Below, piece by piece: positions 29,147 to 37,892 of a stretch of DNA of 64,000 bases. The stretch spans positions 23,807 through 87,806 of the forward strand of contig JBQDBK010000008.1 of the NCBI GenBank assembly GCA_052090825.1, in the 5' to 3' direction. The notes under the pieces were generated by a model. It did not search any database. It was given only the letters and a program-made list of their open reading frames with translations, and was not told the origin of the DNA. Source of the DNA: JBQDBK01 sp052090825. Its GTDB lineage: Bacteria > Bacillota > Clostridia > Tissierellales > Peptoniphilaceae. The position numbers and the translations under genes were made by a program. Every line of letters starts with the position of its first letter. The stretch's first letter is position 1.

Positions 29147-29231
29147 ATGGATATTTCTACGAAGGAAATATTCTTCAATCATCTTTTTTCTTCCCAGCTA
29201 TACATAAAGGACATCTAAGGATGTCCTTTTT
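29147..29231 (+). ncRNA. Candidate small RNA (or short leader) with its own promoter and terminator
   Basis: Transcription from the promoter at 29112-29140 would start near 29147 and end at the hairpin AAAGGACATC-taag-GATGTCCTTT plus T-run (29206-29231), giving about 85 bases. The 5' part can fold (GATATTTC ... GAAATATT), the middle is a single-stranded pyrimidine stretch with CTTCCCAG, and the 3' end is the terminator. This is the usual architecture of a base-pairing small RNA. A 23-codon frame starts at 29147 (ATGGATATT...) but has no Shine-Dalgarno site. The hairpin could also simply terminate birA on the minus strand. Confidence 0.4.
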
Positions 29232-29274
29232 GCTTTGATAATAAAAACTTTAGTTGGGAAATCTTTTTCACATT

Positions 29275-30255
29275 TCAACATTTTCCTTTAACAGATATCT
29301 CTCCACTAGTTAGGACCATGGAAGTTTGATCTTTTAATTGGACAATTAAATTACCCTTATCATTAATGTCTAAAGCTAGCGCTTCATATTTTATGCCGTT
29401 TTTTTCAAACTCGACCTCTTTATTAATTAATAGACATGCATCCTTATAAAGTTTAAGAACTTCATCGTCTTTCATTTTATAAAGTGTTTTATAAAATTGA
29501 TTTATAATTTCTCCGGCCAACTCATTTCTTAAAAGATTTTCAGGAGATAGAGATCCAGCAATAGATTTCAAATCATCTGAGAATTCTTCGTCATTTGTGT
29601 TAAAGTTTAAACCAATACCAACAATTATGGATTTTATATGGCGCGATTCAAAATCTGAATCAGCTTCAGATAAGATTCCACAAATTTTTTTGTTGTTTAA
29701 GAATATATCATTAACCCATTTAATAGTTGGATTTTTACCAGTCTTGTTTTTTATAGCTTCCACTACAGCAACAGCTGCTTTAATTGTTATTAAATCAAAA
29801 GAATCTAAATTTATATTTGATTTAGGGAAGATAATTATTGATAAGTATATGCCTGTTCCTTTAGGGGACATAAAATTTCTTCCTCTACGTCCTCTACCTG
29901 CACTTTGTTCATCTGAGATAATCACTGTGAAATTTGAAAGTTTTTTAGAATACAAAAGTCGTTTGGCTTCAGTATTAGTTGAGTCAATAGTATCGTAGTA
30001 TATTACATCTATATCTTTTAAATCCTTTGACAAATTATACTTAACTCCAAAAGATGAAACTTTATCGCAATTTTCATCTAGTTTATATCCTTTATTAGTA
30101 GAACTCTTAATTTTATAACCATCTTCTTTTAAATTTTTTACTCCTTTCCAAATAGCGGTTCTGGATATATTTAATTTATTTCCAAGATCTTCTCCAGAAA
30201 TATATTGGTCCCTATTTTCTTCTAAGAATTTTAAAATTTTATTTTTAGTAGTCAT
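29275..30255 (-). CDS. birA: Bifunctional biotin-protein ligase / biotin operon repressor
   Basis: 326 residues. An N-terminal winged helix (KILKFLEENRDQYISGEDLG, then ISRTAIWKGVKNLKEDGY) precedes the ligase domain with the biotinyl-AMP loop SAGRGRRGRNFMSP (near 113-126), KWVNDIFLNNKKICGIL and a C-terminal SH3-like domain. It activates biotin with ATP and attaches it to carboxylase carrier proteins, and by family knowledge represses biotin genes when holo-BirA dimerises. It is a single-gene unit, divergent from the tRNA-Ser/SRP RNA unit. No biotin genes lie nearby. Confidence 0.95.
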   Translation of the reverse strand: MTTKNKILKFLEENRDQYISGEDLGNKLNISRTAIWKGVKNLKEDGYKIKSSTNKGYKLDENCDKVSSFGVKYNLSKDLKDIDVIYYDTIDSTNTEAKRLLYSKKLSNFTVIISDEQSAGRGRRGRNFMSPKGTGIYLSIIIFPKSNINLDSFDLITIKAAVAVVEAIKNKTGKNPTIKWVNDIFLNNKKICGILSEADSDFESRHIKSIIVGIGLNFNTNDEEFSDDLKSIAGSLSPENLLRNELAGEIINQFYKTLYKMKDDEVLKLYKDACLLINKEVEFEKNGIKYEALALDINDKGNLIVQLKDQTSMVLTSGEISVKGKC

Positions 30256-30416
30256 AATACAACCCCTCCCTAAAAATTTCTTATATATAAAATAGAATAA
30301 ACTATAATTAACATTAAATCTAGTTCGAATCTAATATAAATATATAACTAGATAAGAATATATTTACTAAGATAGGTATATATGATTTACAAGCTTTATA
30401 TAAAGTTTATATAATG

Positions 30417-30445
30417 TTGACAATAAATAAAAAAAAGGTTAAAAT
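30417..30445 (+). promoter_or_regulatory. Promoter of tRNA-Ser and SRP RNA
   Basis: TTGACA (30417-30422), 17-base spacer, TAAAAT (30440-30445), 16 bases before the tRNA. This is close to full consensus, as expected for a stable RNA. Confidence 0.8.
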
Positions 30446-30461
30446 ATTAGTCTAAGCGTGT

Positions 30462-30552
30462 GGAGAGATGTCCGAGCGGTTGAAGGAGCTCGCCTGGAAA
30501 GCGGGTATACGGCTAAACCGTATCGAGGGTTCGAATCCCTCTCTCTCCGCCA
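30462..30552 (+). tRNA. tRNA-Ser (anticodon GGA)
   Basis: A 91-base tRNA with a long variable arm, typical of serine. The acceptor stem GGAGAGA pairs with TCTCTCC, the discriminator is G and CCA is encoded. The anticodon loop contains GGA in CCTGGAAAG, reading UCC/UCU. The T-arm GGTTCGAATCC is standard. It is followed after only 2 bases by SRP RNA, so one precursor is expected. Confidence 0.95.
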
Positions 30553-30554
30553 TT

Positions 30555-30821
30555 GCCATGATAGATGGGGAATTAGCGATGCCTTGTTACCTGCAATTCG
30601 CTGTAGCAGGATTGAATTCCCACCTGAGGTTTTATTTTGTGTAGTCTGCCCCAAAAAAGTGGCGTTGAGAATAGGGTCCTACGCAACGTATGCTTGTGAA
30701 CCGTGTCAGGTCTTGACGGAAGCAGCACTAAGCAAGATTTTGCGTGTGCCGTAGGCGTGCCTTATTTGAGTTAACTATTTGGGTACCGTATGTGATTTAA
30801 TTTCGAGGGTGGGTTCATGGC
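30555..30821 (+). ncRNA. ffs: Signal recognition particle RNA, large Firmicutes type
   Basis: The ends pair (GCCATGA at 30555-30561 with TCATGGC at 30815-30821), giving about 267 bases. Near 30700-30735 is the conserved SRP domain sequence (GTGTCAGGTC, then GGAAGCAGCAC), the Ffh-binding site with its tetraloop. The long 5' and 3' regions supply the Alu-like domain found in Bacillus and Clostridia SRP RNA. It works with Ffh to target membrane and secreted proteins to the translocon. Short open frames on both strands here are chance overlaps with this RNA. Confidence 0.93.
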
Positions 30822-30831
30822 TACATATTTA

Positions 30832-30862
30832 AAAGTTATCTAATTTTAGGTAACTTTTTTTA
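30832..30862 (+). terminator. Terminator of the tRNA-Ser/SRP RNA unit
   Basis: AAAGTTA pairs with TAACTTT, with further inner pairs (TCTA/TAGG), followed by a run of T. Confidence 0.85.
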
Positions 30863-30922
30863 TATTTAAAATTAATTAATAATATTTTTCAATTAACTAT
30901 TAAAAAGTTAATAACTCTGTGG

Positions 30923-30960
30923 TATAATGCATTCAGGTAATTAATTGTGATTATCAATTA
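30923..30960 (+). promoter_or_regulatory. feo operon promoter and candidate iron-responsive operator
   Basis: A consensus TATAAT (30923-30928) lies upstream of an inverted repeat TAATTG-tgattat-CAATTA (30942-30960) that would sit at or just after the transcription start. The A/T-rich palindrome resembles Fur or DtxR-type boxes only loosely. Position and context (ferrous iron uptake genes) favour a metal-responsive repressor site. Confidence 0.4.
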
Positions 30961-31008
30961 GAAATTATTTTAATAGTAATTGCAGTTTATATAAAGTGAG
31001 GTGACTAG

Positions 31009-31236
31009 ATGCTAAATCTTTTGATGGCTCCTAAGAATAGTGAGCTTGAGATTATAAAAATACGTGATAAAAAAATTCAAAAGTTACAACAAGATAGGCA
31101 TCTTGCAAATTTAGGCTTTGTTAATGGAGCCAAAATTGAAGTTGTAAGTGAAAATAATGGGAATTTAATTGTTAAGATTAAAGATTCCAGAGTGGCTATA
31201 GGCAAGGATATTGCTATGGCTATAGTAGTTAAATAA
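31009..31236 (+). CDS. feoA: FeoA-domain protein (first copy)
   Basis: A 75-residue SH3-like FeoA protein: LEIIKIRDKKIQKLQQDRHLANLGFVNGAKIEVVSENNGNLIVKIKDSRVAIG contains the family layout, written here only as a description of residues of about 14-66; the glycine-rich turn and the final DSRVAIGKDIA motif are characteristic. FeoA is a small cytosolic partner of the iron transporter FeoB. GTGAGGTG lies before the ATG. It is followed after 14 bases by a second feoA and then feoB. Confidence 0.85.
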   Translation: MLNLLMAPKNSELEIIKIRDKKIQKLQQDRHLANLGFVNGAKIEVVSENNGNLIVKIKDSRVAIGKDIAMAIVVK

Positions 31237-31250
31237 AGGAAGGTGATATT

Positions 31251-31475
31251 TTGACATTAAGAAATGCTCTTGTAGGTAAAAACTATAAAATAATTAAAAT
31301 AAATGGAACTGGACCACTTAGAAGAAGGATTATGGATATGGGTTTAACTAAAAACACAGAAATTTATATTAGAAAAGTTGCTCCATTAGGAGATCCAGTT
31401 CAAATTAATTTAAGAAATTACGAATTGACAATAAGAAGAGAAGATGCAGAACTAATTGAAATTGAAGAAATTTAA
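31251..31475 (+). CDS. feoA: FeoA-domain protein (second copy)
   Basis: 74 residues with the more classical FeoA sequence: MTLRNALVGKNYKIIKING, then LRRRIMDMGLTKNTEIYIRK and APLGDPVQINLRNYELTIRR. It is an SH3-like cytosolic partner of FeoB. The start is TTG with a strong AAGGAAGGTGAT site 3-8 bases upstream. The two FeoA proteins are only distantly alike, so the pair is an old duplication kept for different roles, or the two bind FeoB together; this is inference. Confidence 0.9.
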   Translation: MTLRNALVGKNYKIIKINGTGPLRRRIMDMGLTKNTEIYIRKVAPLGDPVQINLRNYELTIRREDAELIEIEEI

Positions 31476-31505
31476 TTTATTTTAAAAAGAAGGGTAGGAG
31501 ATAAG

Positions 31506-33656
31506 ATGGCTATTACTATAGCATTAGCAGGTAATCCTAATAGTGGGAAAACAACCTTGTTTAATAGCTTAACAGGATCCCATCAATATGTTGGAAATTG
31601 GCCAGGGGTTACAGTAGAGAAAAAAACAGGAGAATACAAAAAAGATAGAAGTATAAAATTTACAGACTTACCAGGAATTTATTCTCTTTCACCATATACA
31701 TTAGAAGAGGTAGTTTCAAGAGATTACTTATTACAAGAAAAACCAGATGCAATTATAAATGTTGTAGATGCAACAAACATAGAGAGAAATTTATATCTTT
31801 CAACCCAATTATCAGAATTGGGCATACCCCTTATAATAGCTTTAAACATGATGGATGTTGTTAGAAGGAATAAAGATTCAATTGATGTAGATAAAATTGA
31901 GAAAGATCTTAACTGTAAGGTCGTTGAAATTTCTGCCATAAGAAATGAAAATCTAGACAAGCTAATAGAAGTTGCTAGAAAAGAAGCGAGTTCAAATAAG
32001 AAAATGGTAGAAATTAAAGCTTTTTCTCAAAGTGTAGAATCTTATTTAAATCAAATAGAAGAAAATGTAGAAAGCTTAAAAGACAATCCTTTTAAAAGAT
32101 GGATAGCCATAAAACTTTTTGAAAAAGATAGTAAGATATTAGATGAGGTTAAGCTAAGTCCTAAAGAAGTTGAATTTGTAGACGCTATTATAGAAAAAGC
32201 TGAAGAAGAATTTGATGATGATGGTGAGGGGATTATAACAGATGAGAGGTATCAGTTTGTAAATTCCATAACATTAAATTCTGTTAAAAAAGGAAGAATT
32301 GGACTTTCTACATCAGATAAGATAGATAAGTTTGTAACAAATAGGTTTTTGTCTATACCATTTTTTGCTCTACTTATGTTTGGTATTTATTATGTAGCTA
32401 TAGAAATAGTAGGTGGGCCAGTAACAGACTGGGTAAATGATGTTTTTTTTGGTGAAATTGTTGCTGGTTATTTTGCATCTCTTTTAGAGGGATGGGGAGT
32501 TGCTTCTTGGCTTCAATCTTTAATACTTGATGGAATAGTAGGAGGAGTAGGAGGAGTTCTAGGATTTCTACCAATTATAGCAACCTTATTTTTACTAATT
32601 TCTGTGTTAGAAGATGTAGGATACATGGCCAGAATAGCCTTTATCCTAGATAGAGTATTTAGAAAATTTGGTTTAAGTGGAAAGAGTTTCATACCAATAT
32701 TAATGGGAACAGGATGTTCAGTTCCTGGAATTATGGGTACAAGAACTATAGAAAATGATAATGATAGAAGAATGACAATTACTGTTGCTTCTTTTATGCC
32801 TTGTGGGGCTAAAACAGATATTATAGCTATGTTTGGAGCTATTCTAGGAGGACATTTTTGGTATGGTCCTATCTGGTATTTTGGAGGGATTTTAGCTGTA
32901 ATTATATCTGGAGTTATTTTAAAGAAAACCAATAGATTTCATGGAGATCCAGCTCCTTTTGTAATGGAATTACCAGAATATCATTTTCCGTCTTTTGTAA
33001 ATGTTTTAAAATCAACTTTAAATAGGTGTAAGGCCTTTATTATTAAGGCTGGTACCATAATACTACTTTGTACAGTAGCTATATGGTTTTTGAAAAATAT
33101 ATCAGTAAACTTTGATTTTGTAGAATTTAATGATGATGCAACAGATTCTTTGCTAGCCTTTATTGGTAAAAAGCTACAATGGATTTTCAAACCTTTAGGA
33201 TTTGGAAACTGGATGGCAACTGTTGCTACAATTTTAGGTTTAGTAGCTAAAGAAGTAGTAGTAGGAACTTATGGTGTAGTTGCTGGAATAGGAGAAGTTG
33301 GAGCTGATGATCCTGGATTAATACCTTTAATTCAGTCAAACTTTACAACGGCTTCAATATTATCTTTTATGTTCTTTAATCAGTTAACTTTACCTTGTTT
33401 TGCTGCCTTGGGAGCTATTAAGTCCGAAATGAATGATAAAAAATGGTTTAGATTTGCCATTGGATATCAAATGATATTTTCTTATACTATAGCTTTAATG
33501 GTATATCAATTTGGTAGAATTTTAATTGAGGGACAAAGCTTTAATATTTGGACAGGAGTAGCTATACTTGTTTTAATTGTATATTTATACTTACTGTTCA
33601 GACCTAATAAATATGCTGATAAGTTTAGTCCAATCAATAGATCTGTGAAGGAATAG
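31506..33656 (+). CDS. feoB: Ferrous iron transport protein B
   Basis: 716 residues. The N-terminal G domain has G1 AGNPNSGKTTLFNSLTG (residues 8-24), the switch NWPGVTVEKKTG, G3 DLPGIYSLSPY and G4 NMMD. A helical spacer follows to about residue 275. The membrane part carries the two Gate regions with ILMGTGCSVPGIMGTRTIEN near 400 and LPCFAALGAIKSEM near 625, including the conserved cysteines. It imports Fe2+ across the cytoplasmic membrane under anaerobic conditions. It is the third gene of feoA-feoA-feoB and is followed by the small Cys-rich gene after 8 bases. Confidence 0.96.
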   Translation: MAITIALAGNPNSGKTTLFNSLTGSHQYVGNWPGVTVEKKTGEYKKDRSIKFTDLPGIYSLSPYTLEEVVSRDYLLQEKPDAIINVVDATNIERNLYLSTQLSELGIPLIIALNMMDVVRRNKDSIDVDKIEKDLNCKVVEISAIRNENLDKLIEVARKEASSNKKMVEIKAFSQSVESYLNQIEENVESLKDNPFKRWIAIKLFEKDSKILDEVKLSPKEVEFVDAIIEKAEEEFDDDGEGIITDERYQFVNSITLNSVKKGRIGLSTSDKIDKFVTNRFLSIPFFALLMFGIYYVAIEIVGGPVTDWVNDVFFGEIVAGYFASLLEGWGVASWLQSLILDGIVGGVGGVLGFLPIIATLFLLISVLEDVGYMARIAFILDRVFRKFGLSGKSFIPILMGTGCSVPGIMGTRTIENDNDRRMTITVASFMPCGAKTDIIAMFGAILGGHFWYGPIWYFGGILAVIISGVILKKTNRFHGDPAPFVMELPEYHFPSFVNVLKSTLNRCKAFIIKAGTIILLCTVAIWFLKNISVNFDFVEFNDDATDSLLAFIGKKLQWIFKPLGFGNWMATVATILGLVAKEVVVGTYGVVAGIGEVGADDPGLIPLIQSNFTTASILSFMFFNQLTLPCFAALGAIKSEMNDKKWFRFAIGYQMIFSYTIALMVYQFGRILIEGQSFNIWTGVAILVLIVYLYLLFRPNKYADKFSPINRSVKE

Positions 33657-33664
33657 GTGATAGA

Positions 33665-33811
33665 ATGAATTTACCAACAATAATAATATTATTAATAATA
33701 ATAGCTGCTCTATATTTTGCCTTTAAGCATACTAAAAAGACTAAGGGTTGTGATTGTGGAGTAGATTGTAGTGGATGTCCAGGTTCTTGTGGGGATGGAC
33801 ATAAAAATTAA
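33665..33811 (+). CDS. FeoB-associated Cys-rich membrane protein
   Basis: A 48-residue frame begins MNLPTIIILLIIIAALYFAF, a single membrane helix. A short tail follows with the cysteine cluster CDCGVDCSGCPGSC, about five or six cysteines that could bind metal. This matches the small FeoB-associated Cys-rich proteins that follow feoB in many Firmicutes. The function is not established; roles in holding iron or in assembling FeoB have been proposed. GGTGATAGA before the ATG is a fair ribosome site, and the gene is 8 bases after feoB. Confidence 0.85.
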   Translation: MNLPTIIILLIIIAALYFAFKHTKKTKGCDCGVDCSGCPGSCGDGHKN

Positions 33812-33819
33812 TTTATAAG

Positions 33820-33862
33820 AAAACAAATGACTTATTCTTTTACTAGGTCATTTGTTTTTTTA
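33820..33862 (+). terminator. Terminator of the feo operon
   Basis: AAACAAATGAC pairs with GTCATTTGTTT and is followed by a T-run. Confidence 0.85.
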
Positions 33863-34024
33863 TGTAGTTAAAGTTTAAGGGCTTAGCTTTTATTTACATT
33901 CAAAGGAATATTTAATATAATATAAGTAATTAAATTTTAAATGAATTAGTAAAGTAAAAAATTTTATTTTAATATATTTTTTAAATTCAGGTTAATTGGA
34001 ATCACTATAATTAAGGGGGAGAAA

Positions 34025-35503
34025 ATGGAAAAGGTAAGAGTTAGATTTGCGCCAAGTCCAACAGGTTTTTTGCATATAGGTGGTCTTAGAACAGCGCTTT
34101 ATAATTATTTATATGCTAAAAAAAACAATGGGGATTTTATACTTAGAATAGAAGATACAGATAGGAGCAGGTTTGTAGAAGGTGCTATTGAGAATTTAAT
34201 AGACTCTTTAAAATGGGCTGGTATTGAATATAATGAAGGTGTATTTGTAGAAGATGGTAAGATAGTTGAAAAAGGGGAAGCAGGGCCTTATATTCAATCT
34301 AATAGACTTGAATTATATAAAAAATTTGTTGATGAACTGATAGATAAGGATATGGCTTACTATTGTTTTTGTACTAAAGAGAGACTAGACAAATTAAGAG
34401 AAGAACAAAGAATAAAGGGTCAAGTTCCAAAATATGATGGTTTATGTAGGGGAATATCTAAAGAAGAAGCTAGAAAGAGAATAGAAGCTGGAGAAGAATA
34501 TGTTATAAGGCTTAAATTACCTAGAAATAAGGATATTAGCTTTGATGATGCGGTAAGAGGTAAGGTAGTAATTAATACAGATGAGATAGATGATCAAGTT
34601 TTAATGAAGTCTGATGGCTTTCCAACTTATCATTTAGCTGTTGTAGTGGATGATCACTTAATGGGAATAACTCATGTTGTAAGAGGGGAAGAATGGTTGC
34701 CATCAACTCCAAAGCATGTGTTTATGTACCAAGCTTTTGGCTGGAAAGCTCCAAAATTTGTTCACTTACCAACTGTATTAAATAAAGATAGGAAAAAACT
34801 TTCAAAAAGACAGGGCGATGTATCTGTAGAAGATTTTAGAGCTAAGGGATACTTACCAGAGGGTTTAGTAAACTATCTTGCACTTGTTGGATGGTCTCCA
34901 GAAGATGGAGAAGAAACAATGACCTTAGATGAAATGGTTGAAAAATTTACTTTTGATAGAGTTGGTAAGAGTGGAGGAATTTTCGACAAAGAAAAATTAA
35001 ATTGGGTAAATTCTCACTATATAAAGCAATATCCATTAGAAAAAGTAGCTGAACTTTCTGTAAAGCCTATGGTTGAATCAGGCCTTATGACTGAAGAAAA
35101 GATAAGAGAAAATTGGGACTGGTATTTAATTTTAATTGATACTGTTAAAGAAAGTTTAGATACAATAAATGAAATTCCTTCTAAAGTATCTTTCCTATTT
35201 GGAGATTTAGAGGTAACTGAAGATGAAGCTTTGGAGCAATTAAGAAGCGAAAATATGGAAGTACTTATTGATGCTTTTGCAAGAGAATTATTAGAAGTTG
35301 CAAAAGTTGATATGGAGTTTGCCAGTGGACTTATGAAAAAAATTCAAAAAAAAACAGGAATAAAAGGGAAAAATTTATATATGCCAGTTCGTGCAGCTAT
35401 TTCTGGGAATATTCATGGTCCGGAACTTAAAAATATTATCTTCTTATTAGGGAAAGATGAACTTTTCAAAAGACTTGAAGAAGCAAGAAAATATACTAAA
35501 TAA
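34025..35503 (+). CDS. gltX: Glutamyl-tRNA synthetase
   Basis: 492 residues, class I synthetase. The HIGH-like motif is PSPTGFLHIGGLRTALYNYL near residue 10, and the KMSKS-like motif is KDRKKLSKRQGDVSVEDF near 256. The anticodon-binding helical bundle fills the C-terminal third. It charges tRNA-Glu, and in bacteria without glutaminyl-tRNA synthetase also tRNA-Gln. AAGGGGGAG lies before the ATG. The 213-base gap upstream (33812-34024) has the feo terminator and an AT-rich promoter region; I see no T-box there. Confidence 0.96.
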   Translation: MEKVRVRFAPSPTGFLHIGGLRTALYNYLYAKKNNGDFILRIEDTDRSRFVEGAIENLIDSLKWAGIEYNEGVFVEDGKIVEKGEAGPYIQSNRLELYKKFVDELIDKDMAYYCFCTKERLDKLREEQRIKGQVPKYDGLCRGISKEEARKRIEAGEEYVIRLKLPRNKDISFDDAVRGKVVINTDEIDDQVLMKSDGFPTYHLAVVVDDHLMGITHVVRGEEWLPSTPKHVFMYQAFGWKAPKFVHLPTVLNKDRKKLSKRQGDVSVEDFRAKGYLPEGLVNYLALVGWSPEDGEETMTLDEMVEKFTFDRVGKSGGIFDKEKLNWVNSHYIKQYPLEKVAELSVKPMVESGLMTEEKIRENWDWYLILIDTVKESLDTINEIPSKVSFLFGDLEVTEDEALEQLRSENMEVLIDAFARELLEVAKVDMEFASGLMKKIQKKTGIKGKNLYMPVRAAISGNIHGPELKNIIFLLGKDELFKRLEEARKYTK

Positions 35504-35506
35504 AAA

Positions 35507-35545
35507 ATAAAGGAGTAAGAAATTTCTTACTCCTTTATTTTTACC
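35507..35545. terminator. Bidirectional terminator between gltX and yeiH
   Basis: AAATAAAGGAGTAAGAAA and its inverse complement form a nearly perfect palindrome with A-runs and T-runs on the outer sides. It serves both convergent genes. Confidence 0.9.
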
Positions 35546-36572
35546 ATAAATTCATAAAGTGTTGAATTGATAGTGTTACAATTGTTATGCTAATCCAACA
35601 AGCCATACCTAAAAGTATAGGACGACCTTGGTTTTTAATAAGCTTTATAATATTTGTGTTTAATCCTATTGCCCCCATGGCCATAATAATAAAGAATTTA
35701 GATAAGTCTTTTAAAGGGTTAAAGACCTCTACTGATACTCCGAATTCTACAGCTATAGTAGTGATTATAGAAGCTCCTATAAAAAAAATAATAAAAAAAG
35801 GAAAGATTTTTTTAAGGGAAACTTTTTGTTTATTTTTTTCACCTGCTTTTCTAAGTCTTAAAAAAGCTAGGCCTAAAGTAATGGGAATAATTGCCAAAGT
35901 TCTTGTTAATTTTACAGTAACAGCTTTATCTAAAGTTTGGCTACCTAATTGATACATACTATCCCAGGTGGATGCAGTTGCAGTAACAGATGAAGTATCA
36001 TTTACAGCTGTACCAGCAAAAATACCAAAAGCCTCTCCTGAAGTAGTTGAAAAACCTAAGAAACTTCCCAAACTAGGGAAAATTAAAGCTGCTAGTACAT
36101 TGAATAAAAATACAACAGAAATTGCTTGAGCTATTTCATCTTCATCTGCTTCAATAACAGGAGCTGTTGCAGCAATAGCAGACCCTCCGCATATAGAAGA
36201 TCCTACTCCAATAAGAGTTGCTATATTATCAGAAACCTTTATTTTCTTATAAAGAATATAAGCAACTATCAAGGAAGTTGAAATAGTACAAATTATAATG
36301 GGTAAAGATTGCTTTCCTGTTTCTAAAACTATTTTTAAGTTCATTCCAAAACCTAATAAAATTACTGCATATTGTAAGATTTTTTTTGAGGTGTATTTTA
36401 TTCCGTCTTGAAAGGGGGTTTTATCTTTAATAAAAACACCCAATACCATACCAATTAATATAGCAAAGACAGCTCCGCCTACTACAGGGAAGGATTTTCC
36501 TAAAAAATGGCAAGGAATAGCCAATAAAAAACATAATAATAAACCCTTCCAATTTTTCTTTATTTCTAACAT
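35541..36572 (-). CDS. YeiH/UPF0324-family membrane protein (putative sulfate/sulfite-type exporter)
   Basis: 343 residues with about ten membrane segments. Family sequences are [19 protein letters not shown] near residue 122 and [18 protein letters not shown] near 184. The family is annotated as putative sulfate exporters, but transport has been shown for few members. The LysR-type gene at 36879 is divergent, the same arrangement as yeiH-yeiE in enterobacteria, which supports regulation by that neighbour. The start ATG has AAAGGAG upstream. Confidence 0.85.
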   Translation of the reverse strand: MLEIKKNWKGLLLCFLLAIPCHFLGKSFPVVGGAVFAILIGMVLGVFIKDKTPFQDGIKYTSKKILQYAVILLGFGMNLKIVLETGKQSLPIIICTISTSLIVAYILYKKIKVSDNIATLIGVGSSICGGSAIAATAPVIEADEDEIAQAISVVFLFNVLAALIFPSLGSFLGFSTTSGEAFGIFAGTAVNDTSSVTATASTWDSMYQLGSQTLDKAVTVKLTRTLAIIPITLGLAFLRLRKAGEKNKQKVSLKKIFPFFIIFFIGASIITTIAVEFGVSVEVFNPLKDLSKFFIIMAMGAIGLNTNIIKLIKNQGRPILLGMACWISITIVTLSIQHFMNLW

Positions 36573-36605
36573 AATCTACTCCTTTAAGTATATAAATAAA
36601 TTTTT

Positions 36606-36643
36606 GGAGTTTTTCTAAAAGTTTTATAAGTTTTAGAAACTCC
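36606..36643. promoter_or_regulatory. Hairpin in the yeiH leader region
   Basis: GGAGTTTTTCTAAAA pairs with TTTTAGAAACTCC (two bulged T). It lies 34 bases upstream of the yeiH start, in the 306-base divergent promoter region (36573-36878), which otherwise is AT-rich with no gene. Confidence 0.4.
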
Positions 36644-36878
36644 TATTTTTATCTCATATAAGTATTAAACTTTAAAAAATTAATATAGGCTAAAATATAA
36701 TTTCTATCATACTTTTAAGCTTTTCAATCATTAAAAAGAAGCTTTTTTAAAATTTATTTACTTATATATTAAAATAAATCTTTTTTTATTATATAATGGT
36801 TTAATAATTATTTAAAATTAGATATATTGATGTTACCATAAATATTTTTTATGGCAGAAAAAATGTTTAGGAGGAAAT

Positions 36879-37769
36879 ATGCTTGATTTCAGGATAGATA
36901 CTTTTTTAAAAGTTTGTGAATATATGAATTTTACTTATGCTGCCAGAGCTTTAAATTTGACACAACCAGCAGTTTCTCAGCATATAAAATATTTAGAAAA
37001 GAAGTATGACTCTACTTTATTTGAAAGAGATAAAAAAAATTTAAAACTTACAAGTAGTGGGAAAGTTCTACTTTCAGCTTTAAAAACTATGAAAAGCGAT
37101 GAGATTGCCTTAAAGAATAAAATGGAGGAAAGCTTAAAAAATAAAAAAACCTTAATCTTTGGAGTAACTATGACTATAGGAGAATATATTATTGCGCCAA
37201 TAATCCCAGATTTTATAAAAGATAATACTCAAGTTAATTTTCACATTCGTTACGGAAATACTCAAACACTCTTAAAAGAATTGCAAGAAGGTTACATTAA
37301 CTTTGCCATTGTTGAAGGATATTTTAAATCTCATGACTATAATATATGTATTTTAAAGTTAGAAGAATATATAGCTGTTGCATCAAAGAACCATAACTTT
37401 GCTAAAGAAATTAAATCTTTAAATGACTTAACGTCTGAAAGATTAATTACAAGAGAAATAGGATCTGGAACTAGGGAAATCTTAACCAGAAGTCTGGCTT
37501 TAAAGAATATATCTATTCTTGATTTTGAAAATATTATTGAAGTTGAAAATATACACGCTATAGTAGACTTGTTAATTTATGATTGTGGAATATCATTTTT
37601 ATATAAATCTGCTGTTGAAAGAGAAATTAAAGAAGGTACTTTGGTGCAAATACCCTTATCTGATTTTATGATAAGACATGACTTTACTTTCCTTTGGAAT
37701 AAAGACAGCATTTTTTCTGAAGATTATTATAAGATCTTTACAAGATTTAAGAATTATCTAGAAGATTAA
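36879..37769 (+). CDS. LysR-family transcriptional regulator (YeiE-like)
   Basis: 296 residues. The N-terminal winged helix is clear (FLKVCEYMNFTYAARALNLT, then QPAVSQHIKYLEKKYDSTLF; residues 6-46). A linker helix and a periplasmic-binding-like effector domain (about 90-293) follow, including TMTIGEYIIAPIIPDF. The effector is unknown; homologues paired with yeiH respond to sulfur compounds such as sulfite. AGGAGG lies before the ATG. Divergence from the yeiH-like gene implies that it controls that gene and itself. Confidence 0.9.
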   Translation: MLDFRIDTFLKVCEYMNFTYAARALNLTQPAVSQHIKYLEKKYDSTLFERDKKNLKLTSSGKVLLSALKTMKSDEIALKNKMEESLKNKKTLIFGVTMTIGEYIIAPIIPDFIKDNTQVNFHIRYGNTQTLLKELQEGYINFAIVEGYFKSHDYNICILKLEEYIAVASKNHNFAKEIKSLNDLTSERLITREIGSGTREILTRSLALKNISILDFENIIEVENIHAIVDLLIYDCGISFLYKSAVEREIKEGTLVQIPLSDFMIRHDFTFLWNKDSIFSEDYYKIFTRFKNYLED

Positions 37770-37832
37770 ATTTCCTAGCTTTATAAATTAAAAATTTTTT
37801 GATTTAAATACTTATAAGTATAACTTAAAATA

Positions 37833-37860
37833 TTGACAAATATCCTCTCTATGATATTAT
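37833..37860 (+). promoter_or_regulatory. Promoter of the cggR-glycolytic operon
   Basis: TTGACA (37833-37838), 16-base spacer, TATTAT (37855-37860). It is the only strong promoter-like pair in the gap upstream of cggR. Confidence 0.65.
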
Positions 37861-37892
37861 AAATTATAAGAGGTTTAATTTTTTTACCTCAA

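Noticed and set aside
30439..30754. Open frames of 70-100 codons on both strands around 30.5 kb.
   Set aside because: They overlap tRNA-Ser and SRP RNA and carry no protein-like features.
33863..34024. T-box leader before gltX.
   Set aside because: No T-box sequence or terminator/antiterminator pair is visible.
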